From contig JAEXFF010000395.1 of NCBI GenBank assembly GCA_023400335.1, forward strand, positions 1 through 8,782: a stretch of 8,782 nt of DNA, written 5' to 3'. Made by a program: the position numbers and the translations under genes. The first letter of the stretch is position 1, and each line of letters starts with the position of its first letter. Below the pieces are notes generated by a model. That model searched no databases and was not told where the DNA came from. It saw nothing but the letters and a program-made list of their open reading frames with translations. This document shows positions 1 to 7,746 of this stretch, in pieces. Source of the stretch: Bacteroidota bacterium (GTDB lineage Bacteria > Bacteroidota > Bacteroidia > Bacteroidales > Marinifilaceae).

Positions 1-573
1 GTCATACACCTTGGCGTCCAGATTGGCAATACGCCCGCTAAAGGGAGCGAACAAAAAACAACTTTCCAAACGTCGTCTGGCTGCCTCCAGCTGATCCAAA
101 GCATTCGTATAACCGGAAGTAATTTTCATATTACGCAAAACAGCTTCCGGCACCGTAGCCGTATCACCGGTATACCCTTGTCCGATCAGTTTGTCCTGCA
201 AATCGATATCGGCCTTCTCCATGGCCCGAAGACTTTTCTCCAATTCCACCGTCGCCTCTTTATTATCGAGCGTGGCTAATACAGCCCCTTTCTCTACGTA
301 ATCCCCGTTTCTTTCGTTTATTCCGGTAATGACTCCCGTACCGTCGAAACTCAGTTCGCTTTTTAAAACCGCACGCAACTTACCGTTACAGACGATCTGT
401 TTCTGAAAAGTCCGCTTTTTTAATACCAGTGTATCCACCGAGATCAAAGAACTCTGCGCCTCACTCTTTCCGATTTCTTTATCCGATTTCTTTTTTTCAC
501 CGCCACAAGCCATAGCTCCGGCCAAGAAAACGATCCACAACAGGTTTCTATACAAATTTCTTTTCATCATCAT
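1..573 (-). CDS. RND/HlyD-type efflux periplasmic adaptor lipoprotein, 3' part missing
   Basis: Membrane-fusion (periplasmic adaptor) subunit that would bridge an inner-membrane transporter and the TolC protein encoded just upstream. The first 191 codons are present and the frame is open to the left edge, so the C-terminal barrel and membrane-proximal domains lie outside the window. The N terminus has a basic start, a hydrophobic segment and a Cys in LAGAMACGG, a plausible lipoprotein signal. It is followed by a lipoyl-like half (FDGTGVITG... NGDYVEKGAVLATLD, about residues 70-95), an alpha-hairpin region (about 96-170) and the return strand with FAPFSGRIANLDAKV near the cut. Three ATG codons stand in a row (573, 570, 567); any could be the start. 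It begins 15 bases after the TolC stop. The lipidated N terminus favours the RND class, but the partner (RND or MacB-like ABC permease) is not visible. Confidence 0.9.
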   Translation of the reverse strand, partial: MMMKRNLYRNLLWIVFLAGAMACGGEKKKSDKEIGKSEAQSSLISVDTLVLKKRTFQKQIVCNGKLRAVLKSELSFDGTGVITGINERNGDYVEKGAVLATLDNKEATVELEKSLRAMEKADIDLQDKLIGQGYTGDTATVPEAVLRNMKITSGYTNALDQLEAARRRLESCFLFAPFSGRIANLDAKVYD

Positions 574-588
574 CTATTTTACGAGCCA

Positions 589-2073
589 TTATTTTTCAAC
601 AATTTCATCAAATTCAGCACAAATATCTTTTTGGGATATAAAGTCGTACAGGGACAACTTACGCAGTTCGAAATAAGCATTCCAGAATGTTCTCAATTGA
701 CTGATATACTGATCACTGGCATTATCCAATTCCTTTTGGGCCGTATTCAGGTCCGTCACAGAAATTCCTCCGTTCTGAAACCGCTTTTTAGTAATTTCAT
801 AGCGTTCCTCCGCCACCGCCAATGCTTTGGCCGATATACGGCATTGCGTAGCCTGATTGTTAAACTGTATCACCTTGATCCGGATATCCTGCTGAAATTT
901 TATCACCTCCTGTTCCTGTTCGGTTTGTACCAAACGGGCTTGTGCCTCTGCCATTTTCACCCGTCCCCGGCTCATCCCCCAGTCGTAAATAGGCATCGTC
1001 ACCGACACACCGACCACTTCCCGGTCTTTCAACTGACGATAAACTCCGACCAGGGCGTCATCGCTTTGTGAAAGCCCCAGGTTGGCAGTCAATTCCACCT
1101 GAATGCCACGTCCGGCTTTCGCCTCCGCCACATTTTTCGATGCATTGAGCTTATCGATTTCCAAAGCAATCAAATGGGAAGAATTTTGCAGGGCCTTATT
1201 CAACACAAAATCATACTCCATATTCACCTCAGGCACCTCCATCGGCGGTTGTAGTTCAAAAAACGCACTTTCCGATATCCCCAGATAAGATTTAAAATTG
1301 AAAAGCGCCACTTCCAGGTCGACCTTACTGGTACTGACGGCCAATTCTGCATTCATCAATGCCAGTTCCAGTTGTAACAGTTCGCTTTTATTCAGCGTAG
1401 TTATGGCAAAACGTTTTTGAGCAACCTCATACATGCTACGGGTATCTTTCAGGTTTTCCTCGCTTTTCCTGTAAGTGGTCTGAGCCGACAACACAGAGAA
1501 AAAATAAGCCGAAGTCTGAACTACAATATTTTCCATCGACTCCAGATACTGTTTCTTGGCCTTTTCATACTGCAACGGCTCGGTTTTTTTCTGCCACTTT
1601 AAAGAATTGAAAGAACGTAAGGGTTGAGTATAACTGATCGAAACCGGAGTCGAATTGTATATCTTCGTATGGTAGGTGAATTGATCCAGCCTGTCCAGAG
1701 AGGTATACAGCGACACTTTTCCCCCTGTAGGAGCTATATTCTGATTGATACGGACGGACAAGGTGTTACTCAAGGTATTATTGGCCACATAACTGATACG
1801 TCCGTCGTCCGGATCACGCACCTCGACGAGTGAACGATTATAATTTCCCAGGTTACCGCTTAAATTAAGCGAAGGCAACAACTGTGCTTTATAGGAGCGG
1901 AAACTCCAGTACTGCGACATAAAAGTCAGCTGCACCATCTGTGCCTGAGGCGAACGGGTATAAGCGATCCCGATCGCTTCTTCCAGAGTCATCTTCCCGA
2001 TCACCAGACTTTGTCCGGAAGCCACACTCCCGATCAATCCTCCTGCAATCCATAAAATCAATTTTTTTCTCAT
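589..2073 (-). CDS. TolC-family outer-membrane efflux protein
   Basis: Outer-membrane channel that would form the exit duct of a tripartite exporter with the adaptor encoded next. The 494 residues fit the family length. A Sec signal peptide is clear (MRKKLILWIAGG... ASGQS, cleavage near residue 20). The first repeat begins with the family opening KMTLEEAIGIAYTRSPQAQ (about 27-45). The second begins near residue 290 (NKALQNSSHLIALEIDKLNASK), with the conserved strand VSVTMPIYDWGMSRG near residues 355-370 and long helices rich in Ala, Gln and Glu on either side. It starts 9 bases after the stop of the O-antigen-ligase-like gene, so it is very probably co-transcribed with it. The substrate cannot be read from the sequence. 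Drug or metabolite efflux is the usual role; in this operon, peptide export is also possible. Confidence 0.93.
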   Translation of the reverse strand: MRKKLILWIAGGLIGSVASGQSLVIGKMTLEEAIGIAYTRSPQAQMVQLTFMSQYWSFRSYKAQLLPSLNLSGNLGNYNRSLVEVRDPDDGRISYVANNTLSNTLSVRINQNIAPTGGKVSLYTSLDRLDQFTYHTKIYNSTPVSISYTQPLRSFNSLKWQKKTEPLQYEKAKKQYLESMENIVVQTSAYFFSVLSAQTTYRKSEENLKDTRSMYEVAQKRFAITTLNKSELLQLELALMNAELAVSTSKVDLEVALFNFKSYLGISESAFFELQPPMEVPEVNMEYDFVLNKALQNSSHLIALEIDKLNASKNVAEAKAGRGIQVELTANLGLSQSDDALVGVYRQLKDREVVGVSVTMPIYDWGMSRGRVKMAEAQARLVQTEQEQEVIKFQQDIRIKVIQFNNQATQCRISAKALAVAEERYEITKKRFQNGGISVTDLNTAQKELDNASDQYISQLRTFWNAYFELRKLSLYDFISQKDICAEFDEIVEK

Positions 2074-2082
2074 CGGTATGTC

Positions 2083-3816
2083 TTATTCGTTAGTATTCGG
2101 TTTGTCTTCAAACATTCTCCTGATTTCAGCTTTCATCTCGTCCACAGCGGGCGAAGGTACTTTAGGCCGTTTGTCCAGCAGGATGTGCCCGTAATGCTCC
2201 ATTTTCGCCCTATCTCCCCGGGCCGCCCCCAGCTTCGTCAGCAAATAGAGCGGATAAATACGGTTCGGACAGGTGTAATAAGCCCGCAGGTAAGCCGCTT
2301 CACTCCGGTCATATTGCTTTAATGCCAAAAAATTATTCCCCATCACATTCCAGAACATCGGATCGGCACTGTGTCTCACTCCTTGTTCCAGGACAGCATT
2401 GCTCTCTTCGTATCGCCCTGTTTTATGAAGGGAATGTCCGTATTCGAACAAAAATTTATATTCATTTTTCAATGCAGGATAAAGTTGCCCGTATTTTTCG
2501 ACTACACCTGCATAATCCTCCATGGTGTAATAGGCAGACTTATTTTTCCAATCCCGGTATACCTCCCGGAGCCCATACGCCCGGAGATCGGCACACAAGG
2601 CTACTCCCCCCATCATTCCGAATATCAAAACGTTTGCATAACGCGTCGTTCCGATCCGCCGGTCGGATGACTGTGCCATCGCAAAAAGAAATAAGATAGC
2701 AATAGAGGGAATATAAAACGGATAAGAAAAAAGCGAGGCAACCAACAATGCCACTGCCACACAACCATAAACCGTCGGTCTCCGTAACTTAAAAAACAAG
2801 ACGAGTACAGCCAATCCCCCTCCTGTTACCCCCAGCAATAAAAATAAAGCAAGGGGTTCGTTAAACGCCGATTCCACCACTCCTGCCAACTCCGTATAGC
2901 GACTATCCTGTTCCAACGCATTTCCTTTTTTAAAATAATCATGCTGAGCCTCCGCATAAGCTCTCTCGAACCCATCGATCCCAACCCCGAATAAAGGGGC
3001 TTCCGACCAGGCCATGATCGTATTTTGCCAGATAAATAGCCGTCCGTTAGCCGAATCCTTTTTCAAACCATAAAACAACGCCAACACGATCATGACTCCC
3101 ACAATTCCTCCCCCGATCACCCAACGACGGCTTCTCTTCATCCAACGGATAATTCCTTTACGATACAACAAAATCACCCCCACCGCTGCTCCGATCCATC
3201 CGGCACGGCTCATGGTCGGTACCATAGCCACCAGGATCATCCCAAACGCCACACAAGCGATGACGTAACGCACGAACATCAGATTAATACCAACCTTCCG
3301 GTATCCTTTTTCCATCATAGCAACGGCAAGCACAAACACACCTGCCAAAAAAATACCGCAAGGCCCCGGATTAAAAAATGATCCGGTCACAACAAACCGA
3401 GAATGATTGGAAGCCTCGTATCCCAGCAATTGTTCCAACACCAAATAAGACTGGTAAATCCCGCAAAGCAATACGGCCAAGGCTGCATAATTCGTCAGCC
3501 GCATCCCTTTTATCACGCGGAACACCGCATAAAGAGCAAAATAAGAAATACTCAGATAAAATTCCCTACTCTGCATAGCATGAGTCGCCCAGGTATGCAC
3601 CAGAAAGTAAACGAACAACAGAAATGCCACCACATCTCCCCAATAAAGTGTCCGTGGTATTTTGACCAAGCCCACCGTCGCCACCATCGTCCCCAGCAAC
3701 AAGGTAAAGTAGTTCGAGGTGTCGATCCCGCCATAAAAACGATCCGCAACCTGAAACTGACTCAGGAAAAGCAGACTTACACCCGCAACCGCTAATATCA
3801 TGAAATATTTTCTCAT
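2083..3816 (-). CDS. O-antigen ligase-like (Wzy_C) membrane protein with C-terminal TPR domain
   Basis: Polytopic inner-membrane protein of the Wzy_C/O-antigen ligase superfamily, whose members move lipid-linked glycans onto lipid A, other sugars or proteins. About 11-12 hydrophobic segments cover residues 5-410. Family marks include SRAGW (203-207), NGRLFIWQNTI (257-267) before the large periplasmic loop, and GVGIDGFERAYAEA (277-290) in it. From about 450 to 545 there are TPR-like repeats (FEYGHSLHKTGRYEESNAVL; MGNNFLALKQYDRSEAAYLR), as in many Bacteroidetes versions. I start at ATG 3816, giving 577 residues, because a purine-rich AGGAG...GAGGGAAG tract lies just upstream and the next residues form a signal-anchor. 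The frame is open to 3993, but that extension would overlap the signal peptidase gene by over 150 bases and is basic and non-hydrophobic. No glycan genes are adjacent, so the substrate is unknown; protein glycosylation or a non-glycan role is possible. Confidence 0.85.
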   Translation of the reverse strand: MRKYFMILAVAGVSLLFLSQFQVADRFYGGIDTSNYFTLLLGTMVATVGLVKIPRTLYWGDVVAFLLFVYFLVHTWATHAMQSREFYLSISYFALYAVFRVIKGMRLTNYAALAVLLCGIYQSYLVLEQLLGYEASNHSRFVVTGSFFNPGPCGIFLAGVFVLAVAMMEKGYRKVGINLMFVRYVIACVAFGMILVAMVPTMSRAGWIGAAVGVILLYRKGIIRWMKRSRRWVIGGGIVGVMIVLALFYGLKKDSANGRLFIWQNTIMAWSEAPLFGVGIDGFERAYAEAQHDYFKKGNALEQDSRYTELAGVVESAFNEPLALFLLLGVTGGGLAVLVLFFKLRRPTVYGCVAVALLVASLFSYPFYIPSIAILFLFAMAQSSDRRIGTTRYANVLIFGMMGGVALCADLRAYGLREVYRDWKNKSAYYTMEDYAGVVEKYGQLYPALKNEYKFLFEYGHSLHKTGRYEESNAVLEQGVRHSADPMFWNVMGNNFLALKQYDRSEAAYLRAYYTCPNRIYPLYLLTKLGAARGDRAKMEHYGHILLDKRPKVPSPAVDEMKAEIRRMFEDKPNTNE

Positions 3817-3836
3817 CTTCCCTCTTTTCTCCTTTA

Positions 3837-4727
3837 CTATTTTTTCAAACTTTTCAGCAACCTGTCCCAACGGAATTCTCCGCTTTCCCGGTCGCGGGAA
3901 TACGTGATGCGGGTAACTACCCCGACGATAAATTCCTCCGGGACGAATCCCCAGTAGCGGGAATCGTTGGAATTCAGCACCTGATCGCCGCAAAAAAAGT
4001 AGTAATCACCTTGAAATGTATAACTGTCTATCGGTTTCCCACCCAGCGTCAACCGGCGTTGAGCGTCAACCCGGAGTTTTTCCCCCGTCTCGTACTCGAT
4101 TACCAGCCGATAGAGTTGAAAATTAACCGTATCGAGCATCACCTGTCCCCCTGCCCGGGGCACATAAAGCGGCCCGAATTCCTTGACCGTCCAGCCATAA
4201 TGCCGGAAATCGAACGGGAAAGCGTGGAGCACATTATCAGCAATCAACGAATCGGGTGTCTCCGACAAGCGACGTTGTTCCTCCTCCACTCCCAAAACAC
4301 CGTCATAGTTACTATTCCTGAAATACCCGTTCCGGATCCTAACCGTATCCCCCGGCAAACCGATACACCGTTTAGCGTAAACATAATTGATTTTAAACTC
4401 CATCTTATACTTTCTCCGGTTAATCGGGAAATTAAAAATCACAATATCGTTGTGTTCCACTTTGCGCAAACCTTTCGTACGGTGGCATTCCAACCGATCG
4501 CCCTCCCCGAAATCCAACCGGTCGTAAATCCGTGCCCCGGCAATCAGCTTGTTGACAATCACGTAATCCCCCGGTATCAGGGTAGGACGCATCGAATCGG
4601 TCGGGATCACAAACTGATCCACCACGTAAACACGCAGTGCAATAAAAAGCCCGATCAATACTCCGATACCGATAAAGGCGTACATTACATACAATAAAAT
4701 GTCCCAAAAATTCCACCTCTTCTTCAT
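3837..4727 (-). CDS. lepB: Signal peptidase I
   Basis: Type I signal peptidase: a membrane-anchored serine protease with a Ser/Lys dyad that removes Sec and Tat signal peptides on the periplasmic side. One N-terminal transmembrane helix (about residues 10-33) is followed by box B, IPTDSMRPTLIPGDYV, with the nucleophile Ser45. Box D is YAKRCIGLPGD, with the general base Lys119. Box E is GDQVLNSNDSRYWGFVP (247-263). All catalytic boxes look intact. A loop of about 100 residues sits between boxes D and E. The start overlaps the stop of the DoxX-like gene as ATGA, implying translational coupling. Placement inside an operon with a small secreted protein suggests an operon-specific copy rather than the housekeeping enzyme, but this is inference. 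The family call is secure. Confidence 0.95.
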   Translation of the reverse strand: MKKRWNFWDILLYVMYAFIGIGVLIGLFIALRVYVVDQFVIPTDSMRPTLIPGDYVIVNKLIAGARIYDRLDFGEGDRLECHRTKGLRKVEHNDIVIFNFPINRRKYKMEFKINYVYAKRCIGLPGDTVRIRNGYFRNSNYDGVLGVEEEQRRLSETPDSLIADNVLHAFPFDFRHYGWTVKEFGPLYVPRAGGQVMLDTVNFQLYRLVIEYETGEKLRVDAQRRLTLGGKPIDSYTFQGDYYFFCGDQVLNSNDSRYWGFVPEEFIVGVVTRITYSRDRESGEFRWDRLLKSLKK

Positions 4728-5755
4728 TCCGTCCTCTTTTTGCGTTCATAAAATAACAACGCCAACATCACCACCCAACCACTAAAAAATGCTCCTCTTT
4801 TCCAACGTTCCCGGCTAAGTTCTTCTCCATATCCCCTCTCGAAACGATATGGGGTATATAACAAATTCCATTTACCGACAATACGATCATCCGCAAAAGC
4901 TACCACACCGACAGGCGTTCGTAAAACCGACTTCAACACCACTTCATCCATAAAATACACCGGAATATCGGCATAACCCGGTATCGTCATCCCACTTCCG
5001 GACGCCTCACCAAACAAATTAACTGTCCCGTCCCGGTACGCCTCGTACAAAGCAGCAAGTTTATCACCGACCTCCGGAGTAATTTGCTCTTTTATACCGA
5101 TCATGTAAGTGGGTTTACCGCCGGAAAACACCTGATCACTCACTTCATTAAAACCCGTATCATAAAGATGAATGGCATTTTCTGCCCCGATTTCCGAACC
5201 CACATTATAAGGTAAAAAATCGAAAGGAGGCAGGTAAAAATAAGCATAAAGCGGCACAAAGAACGCCAACATCAGCACCCCGGAAACCAACCCGAGCTGC
5301 CGGTAATTAAAATCATTTCCAGCCTGCCGGAAAACATTCCACAAATGAAAACCCGACACAACAAGCAAAATCAGATTCTTCGCAAAAGTAGCACCGTTGG
5401 AAAAATGAAACGCTTCACCAAAACAACCGCATTCATTTATACCACCATAGGGATCCGTATAAATCGAATAAGTAAGAATCGTAAACCCAAGTATAAAAAG
5501 TGTCAACACCACTGCCGTTAGTTTTCGCCACAACCGCAGTAGCAACAACAGTCCCAAGGTTAACTCCGCTGCACATAACAACACCGATAACAACATGGAA
5601 AGTCCACTCCAGCCCGAAAGCTGAAACATTCCCAAATATTCCTCAATCTTATAAGACAATCCCACTGGATCCAACGCCTTGACAAAACCCGACACGACAA
5701 ACACCATACTCAACAACATGTCCGGCCACATCCGGGAAATAAAACTTCTCATCAT
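4724..5755 (-). CDS. MauE/DoxX-family redox-associated membrane protein
   Basis: Integral membrane protein of the MauE/DoxX group, thought to pass electrons between quinones and periplasmic thiol proteins. The N-terminal half has about five hydrophobic helices, with the family opening VVSGFVKALDPVGLSYKIEEYLG (split over residues 20-42) and a likely redox pair in NECGCFGEAF (Cys109 and Cys111 counted from ATG 5755). A soluble periplasmic domain (about 175-318) has no CxxC, and a last helix (GAFFSGWVVMLALLFY) precedes a basic tail. Starts at TTG 5758 and ATG 5752 are possible; I chose ATG 5755 because AAAAGGA lies just upstream. It starts 24 bases after the CSSC lipoprotein gene and overlaps lepB by four bases. 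Base composition is like lepB and the genes beyond, unlike the AT-rich genes before it. A damaged second copy of its 3' end lies at about 8050-8232. Confidence 0.85.
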   Translation of the reverse strand: MMRSFISRMWPDMLLSMVFVVSGFVKALDPVGLSYKIEEYLGMFQLSGWSGLSMLLSVLLCAAELTLGLLLLLRLWRKLTAVVLTLFILGFTILTYSIYTDPYGGINECGCFGEAFHFSNGATFAKNLILLVVSGFHLWNVFRQAGNDFNYRQLGLVSGVLMLAFFVPLYAYFYLPPFDFLPYNVGSEIGAENAIHLYDTGFNEVSDQVFSGGKPTYMIGIKEQITPEVGDKLAALYEAYRDGTVNLFGEASGSGMTIPGYADIPVYFMDEVVLKSVLRTPVGVVAFADDRIVGKWNLLYTPYRFERGYGEELSRERWKRGAFFSGWVVMLALLFYERKKRTE

Positions 5756-5779
5756 CAATCCTTTTTATCATTTACAAAC

Positions 5780-6340
5780 TCATTCCGGTTTACCTAACTT
5801 CTCCTCTACGATTTGATAAAACATTTCTTCAATTTTTTTATTACGCAACGGATTACCGACCAGAATCACATTATCGTTCTCATCCAATAAAAATGTATGT
5901 AAAGCCTTATTTTCCGGAAGATGGGGATTCAATTTTGCAAACTTTCCCAAAGTATCTATTATCACAGGATATTCAAAATCTATCACATTTAAAGCTGATC
6001 GTACCTTTTCTATATGCTGCCTTTGAGGAGATAGTATATAATAAAATTTCAATTTATCTTTATATAATTCCGTATTTTCTATAATACTGTTCCACAAATA
6101 CATTTTACTAATAACACAAGAAGAACATTCAACAGAATCCGTATATATCACCAACTTTAATCCATTTTCAACATATTCTGAAATCAACGTATCTCTACCA
6201 TGTATTGTAAAATTCATATTATAGGGAAAAGATATTGCTTTGCTTTGAAGTTGCTGAATCTCTCTCTTTATTTTAGTATCATTACACCCAAATAACAAAA
6301 CAAGTAATAACAGATATATAAAATATAAGGTAGTTTTCAT
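5780..6340 (-). CDS. Thioredoxin-fold lipoprotein with CSSC motif
   Basis: Small periplasm-facing lipoprotein, 186 residues. The signal ends in LLFGC, with Cys19 as the lipidation site. After a short linker, a thioredoxin-like domain runs from about 55 to 180: strand LKLVIYTDS, then VECSSCVISK with Cys72 and Cys75 at the start of the helix, strand KFYYILSP, and the late strand ALHTFLLDENDNVILVGNP. Where most thioredoxins have the cis-Pro before the last strands, this one seems to have His148 (LHTF). It may therefore bind a thiol partner differently from TlpA or ResA. The gene starts directly after the TAA of the propeller lipoprotein (TAAATG, no gap), so the two are probably translationally coupled. 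The next gene is a MauE/DoxX membrane protein, a natural redox partner. A disulfide role in the envelope is likely; its direction (oxidation or reduction) is unknown. Confidence 0.8.
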   Translation of the reverse strand: MKTTLYFIYLLLLVLLFGCNDTKIKREIQQLQSKAISFPYNMNFTIHGRDTLISEYVENGLKLVIYTDSVECSSCVISKMYLWNSIIENTELYKDKLKFYYILSPQRQHIEKVRSALNVIDFEYPVIIDTLGKFAKLNPHLPENKALHTFLLDENDNVILVGNPLRNKKIEEMFYQIVEEKLGKPE

Positions 6341-7309
6341 TTACATCTGATATTTAAAAATTTCTTCATCCGTTGTTAATCCGTATATAGTATTTCCTGC
6401 TACATCAAAGGAAATAATTTTTTCTTTCAATATCATTTTTTTTAAAAAATCACCCGTTTTAGAAAAACAATGGATTTCAAAATAGTCCGGATTACCCTTA
6501 TATAATGCATATATTTCCTGTTCTGTTGTTGCTATATAATCATAGAACACTTTGGGATCGCCATTCAACTCCGAGTTCAATTTAGACCATGTGGGCTGTT
6601 CATTTGAAGTTGATACTGATATTTTTGTTCTTTTATTTATATCTATAAACATCAACTGATCTACATTCCTTGAATAACAAATAATCACATCGTTATCTTT
6701 CATTATATAACTACTAAGAGGAATTTCCCCATCCTTCATTATAGTATACTCTTCTATCACCTCATTTTTTTTCACATTCTTTATTACATACAAATACCCT
6801 TTGCCCGACACAATATCTTGATAGCAAAAAATGTCTGTAGATAAAAAGTAAGCACCTTGACACCTTCCTGGTAATTTATAGATAATTTTTCCTATATCCA
6901 TATTTTGTCTTATGGATTCTGTCAAATTATATTTCCAAAAAACATTTTTATTTAAATCGTGAAGATATAAAATTATGCATCCATTTTCTTTTACATTTTG
7001 CCCATTGTATCCAGCAAATAAAAATTCATTCTTTGCACGACCTTTTCTTAATATTTGGGACAACAATGAATAACTTTTCAACCCGTACACATCACGAAAA
7101 TGATTAGGATTATCAGTCGTAACAACCAATAATGTATCAAACACTTTAATTCCATATCCACCGAGAGCATCGATAGGGAGTCTTTCTCCTTTCAATTCCA
7201 TACATTCAGACGCTTCTAAGTTTAATACGGTATCAACATCAAAAATACGCTCATTGCTTGAACAAGCATAGCATAATACAAAGAATGTTATAGACAACAA
7301 ATTTTTCAT
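6341..7309 (-). CDS. BF3164/TolB-like 6-bladed beta-propeller lipoprotein
   Basis: Predicted six-bladed beta-propeller lipoprotein of the Bacteroidetes BF3164 (TolB_like) group; the function of the family is not established. From ATG 7309 the product is 322 residues and starts with a lipoprotein signal (MKNLLSITFFVLCYACSSN, Cys16). The family signature region is visible: IDALGGYGIKVFDTLLVV, then YSLLSQILRKGRAKNEFLFAGYNG, matching the usual 'GrGPgEF' stretch in weakened form. Blade-like strands with aromatic residues follow to the end (IYALYKGNPDYFEIH; TIYGLTTDEEIFKY). The frame is open to ATG 7363, but those 18 extra residues would bury the signal, so I prefer 7309. The gene is strongly AT-rich. 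It lies downstream of the NVEALA gene with a 145-base gap and abuts the CSSC lipoprotein gene. Surface binding, or a chaperone role for the small protein, is only a guess. Confidence 0.82.
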   Translation of the reverse strand: MKNLLSITFFVLCYACSSNERIFDVDTVLNLEASECMELKGERLPIDALGGYGIKVFDTLLVVTTDNPNHFRDVYGLKSYSLLSQILRKGRAKNEFLFAGYNGQNVKENGCIILYLHDLNKNVFWKYNLTESIRQNMDIGKIIYKLPGRCQGAYFLSTDIFCYQDIVSGKGYLYVIKNVKKNEVIEEYTIMKDGEIPLSSYIMKDNDVIICYSRNVDQLMFIDINKRTKISVSTSNEQPTWSKLNSELNGDPKVFYDYIATTEQEIYALYKGNPDYFEIHCFSKTGDFLKKMILKEKIISFDVAGNTIYGLTTDEEIFKYQM

Positions 7310-7454
7310 CTTATTATTTTCAAGAAGAAAAGACTCGAAAAGAAAATCAAGCCCTTTCTTCATTAGTTATTAATTATACAAAATAGTCCATTAATACATA
7401 AATTCAACTTTACTGTGGTTTAATCTACATAAAAATCTATTATAGTACAAAAAA

Positions 7455-7730
7455 CTACCATTTACAATAACCAGTTTTCCCATTACCTATTCCATCTACA
7501 TAATCACAAGAAACACACCTTAGTATCTGATTGTTATCTGCTTTTGTGTAACTATTGTAGCACAAAGATTTACCACCCTCAGATCCCCCTTCTGATCTTG
7601 TCAACGCCTCTACATTTACCTGCATAAATTTCTCGGCATCAGACATAGGCATTTTTTCATAACTTGTGTAACCAACATAACTCATCGTACAGAATAACAA
7701 TGATGCAACAATAAATTTTACTCTTTTCAT
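7455..7730 (-). CDS. NVEALA-family small Cys-rich secreted protein
   Basis: Small protein (91 residues) of the NVEALA family, found in gut Bacteroidales and of unknown function. A basic start and hydrophobic segment (about residues 6-22) form a signal-like helix. Then come a charged linker, the diagnostic NVEALT (39-44; the last Ala of the usual motif is Thr here), a flexible Gly-rich spacer SEGGSEGG (46-53) and a C-terminal part of about 38 residues with Cys57, Cys72, Cys75 and Cys89. Residues 72-75 are a CVSC pair. The four cysteines could form two disulfides. VEA at 40-42 fits a signal peptidase I site (small residues at -3 and -1), so a mature product of about 49 residues is possible. It is the first intact gene of the run and is followed by two redox proteins and a signal peptidase. 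AT-rich, with no clear Shine-Dalgarno site. Confidence 0.85.
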   Translation of the reverse strand: MKRVKFIVASLLFCTMSYVGYTSYEKMPMSDAEKFMQVNVEALTRSEGGSEGGKSLCYNSYTKADNNQILRCVSCDYVDGIGNGKTGYCKW

Positions 7731-7746
7731 AACATTATCATTTTAT

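Noticed and set aside
631..1833. Several plus-strand open frames within the TolC gene
   Set aside because: They are antisense shadows of a well-supported coding sequence.
3817..3993. 59-codon N-terminal extension of the O-antigen ligase-like gene
   Set aside because: It lies within the lepB 3' end in another frame, is basic and non-hydrophobic, and a good purine-rich site precedes ATG 3816, which opens a signal-anchor.
4011..4697. 228-codon plus-strand open frame opposite lepB
   Set aside because: It is antisense to a signal peptidase with all catalytic boxes intact, and the product resembles no family.
5756..5758. TTG start for the DoxX-like gene
   Set aside because: ATG codons at 5755 and 5752 follow at once and suit the AAAAGGA site.
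7310..7363. Earlier ATG for the propeller lipoprotein
   Set aside because: The 18 extra residues would sit in front of a clear lipoprotein signal starting at 7309.
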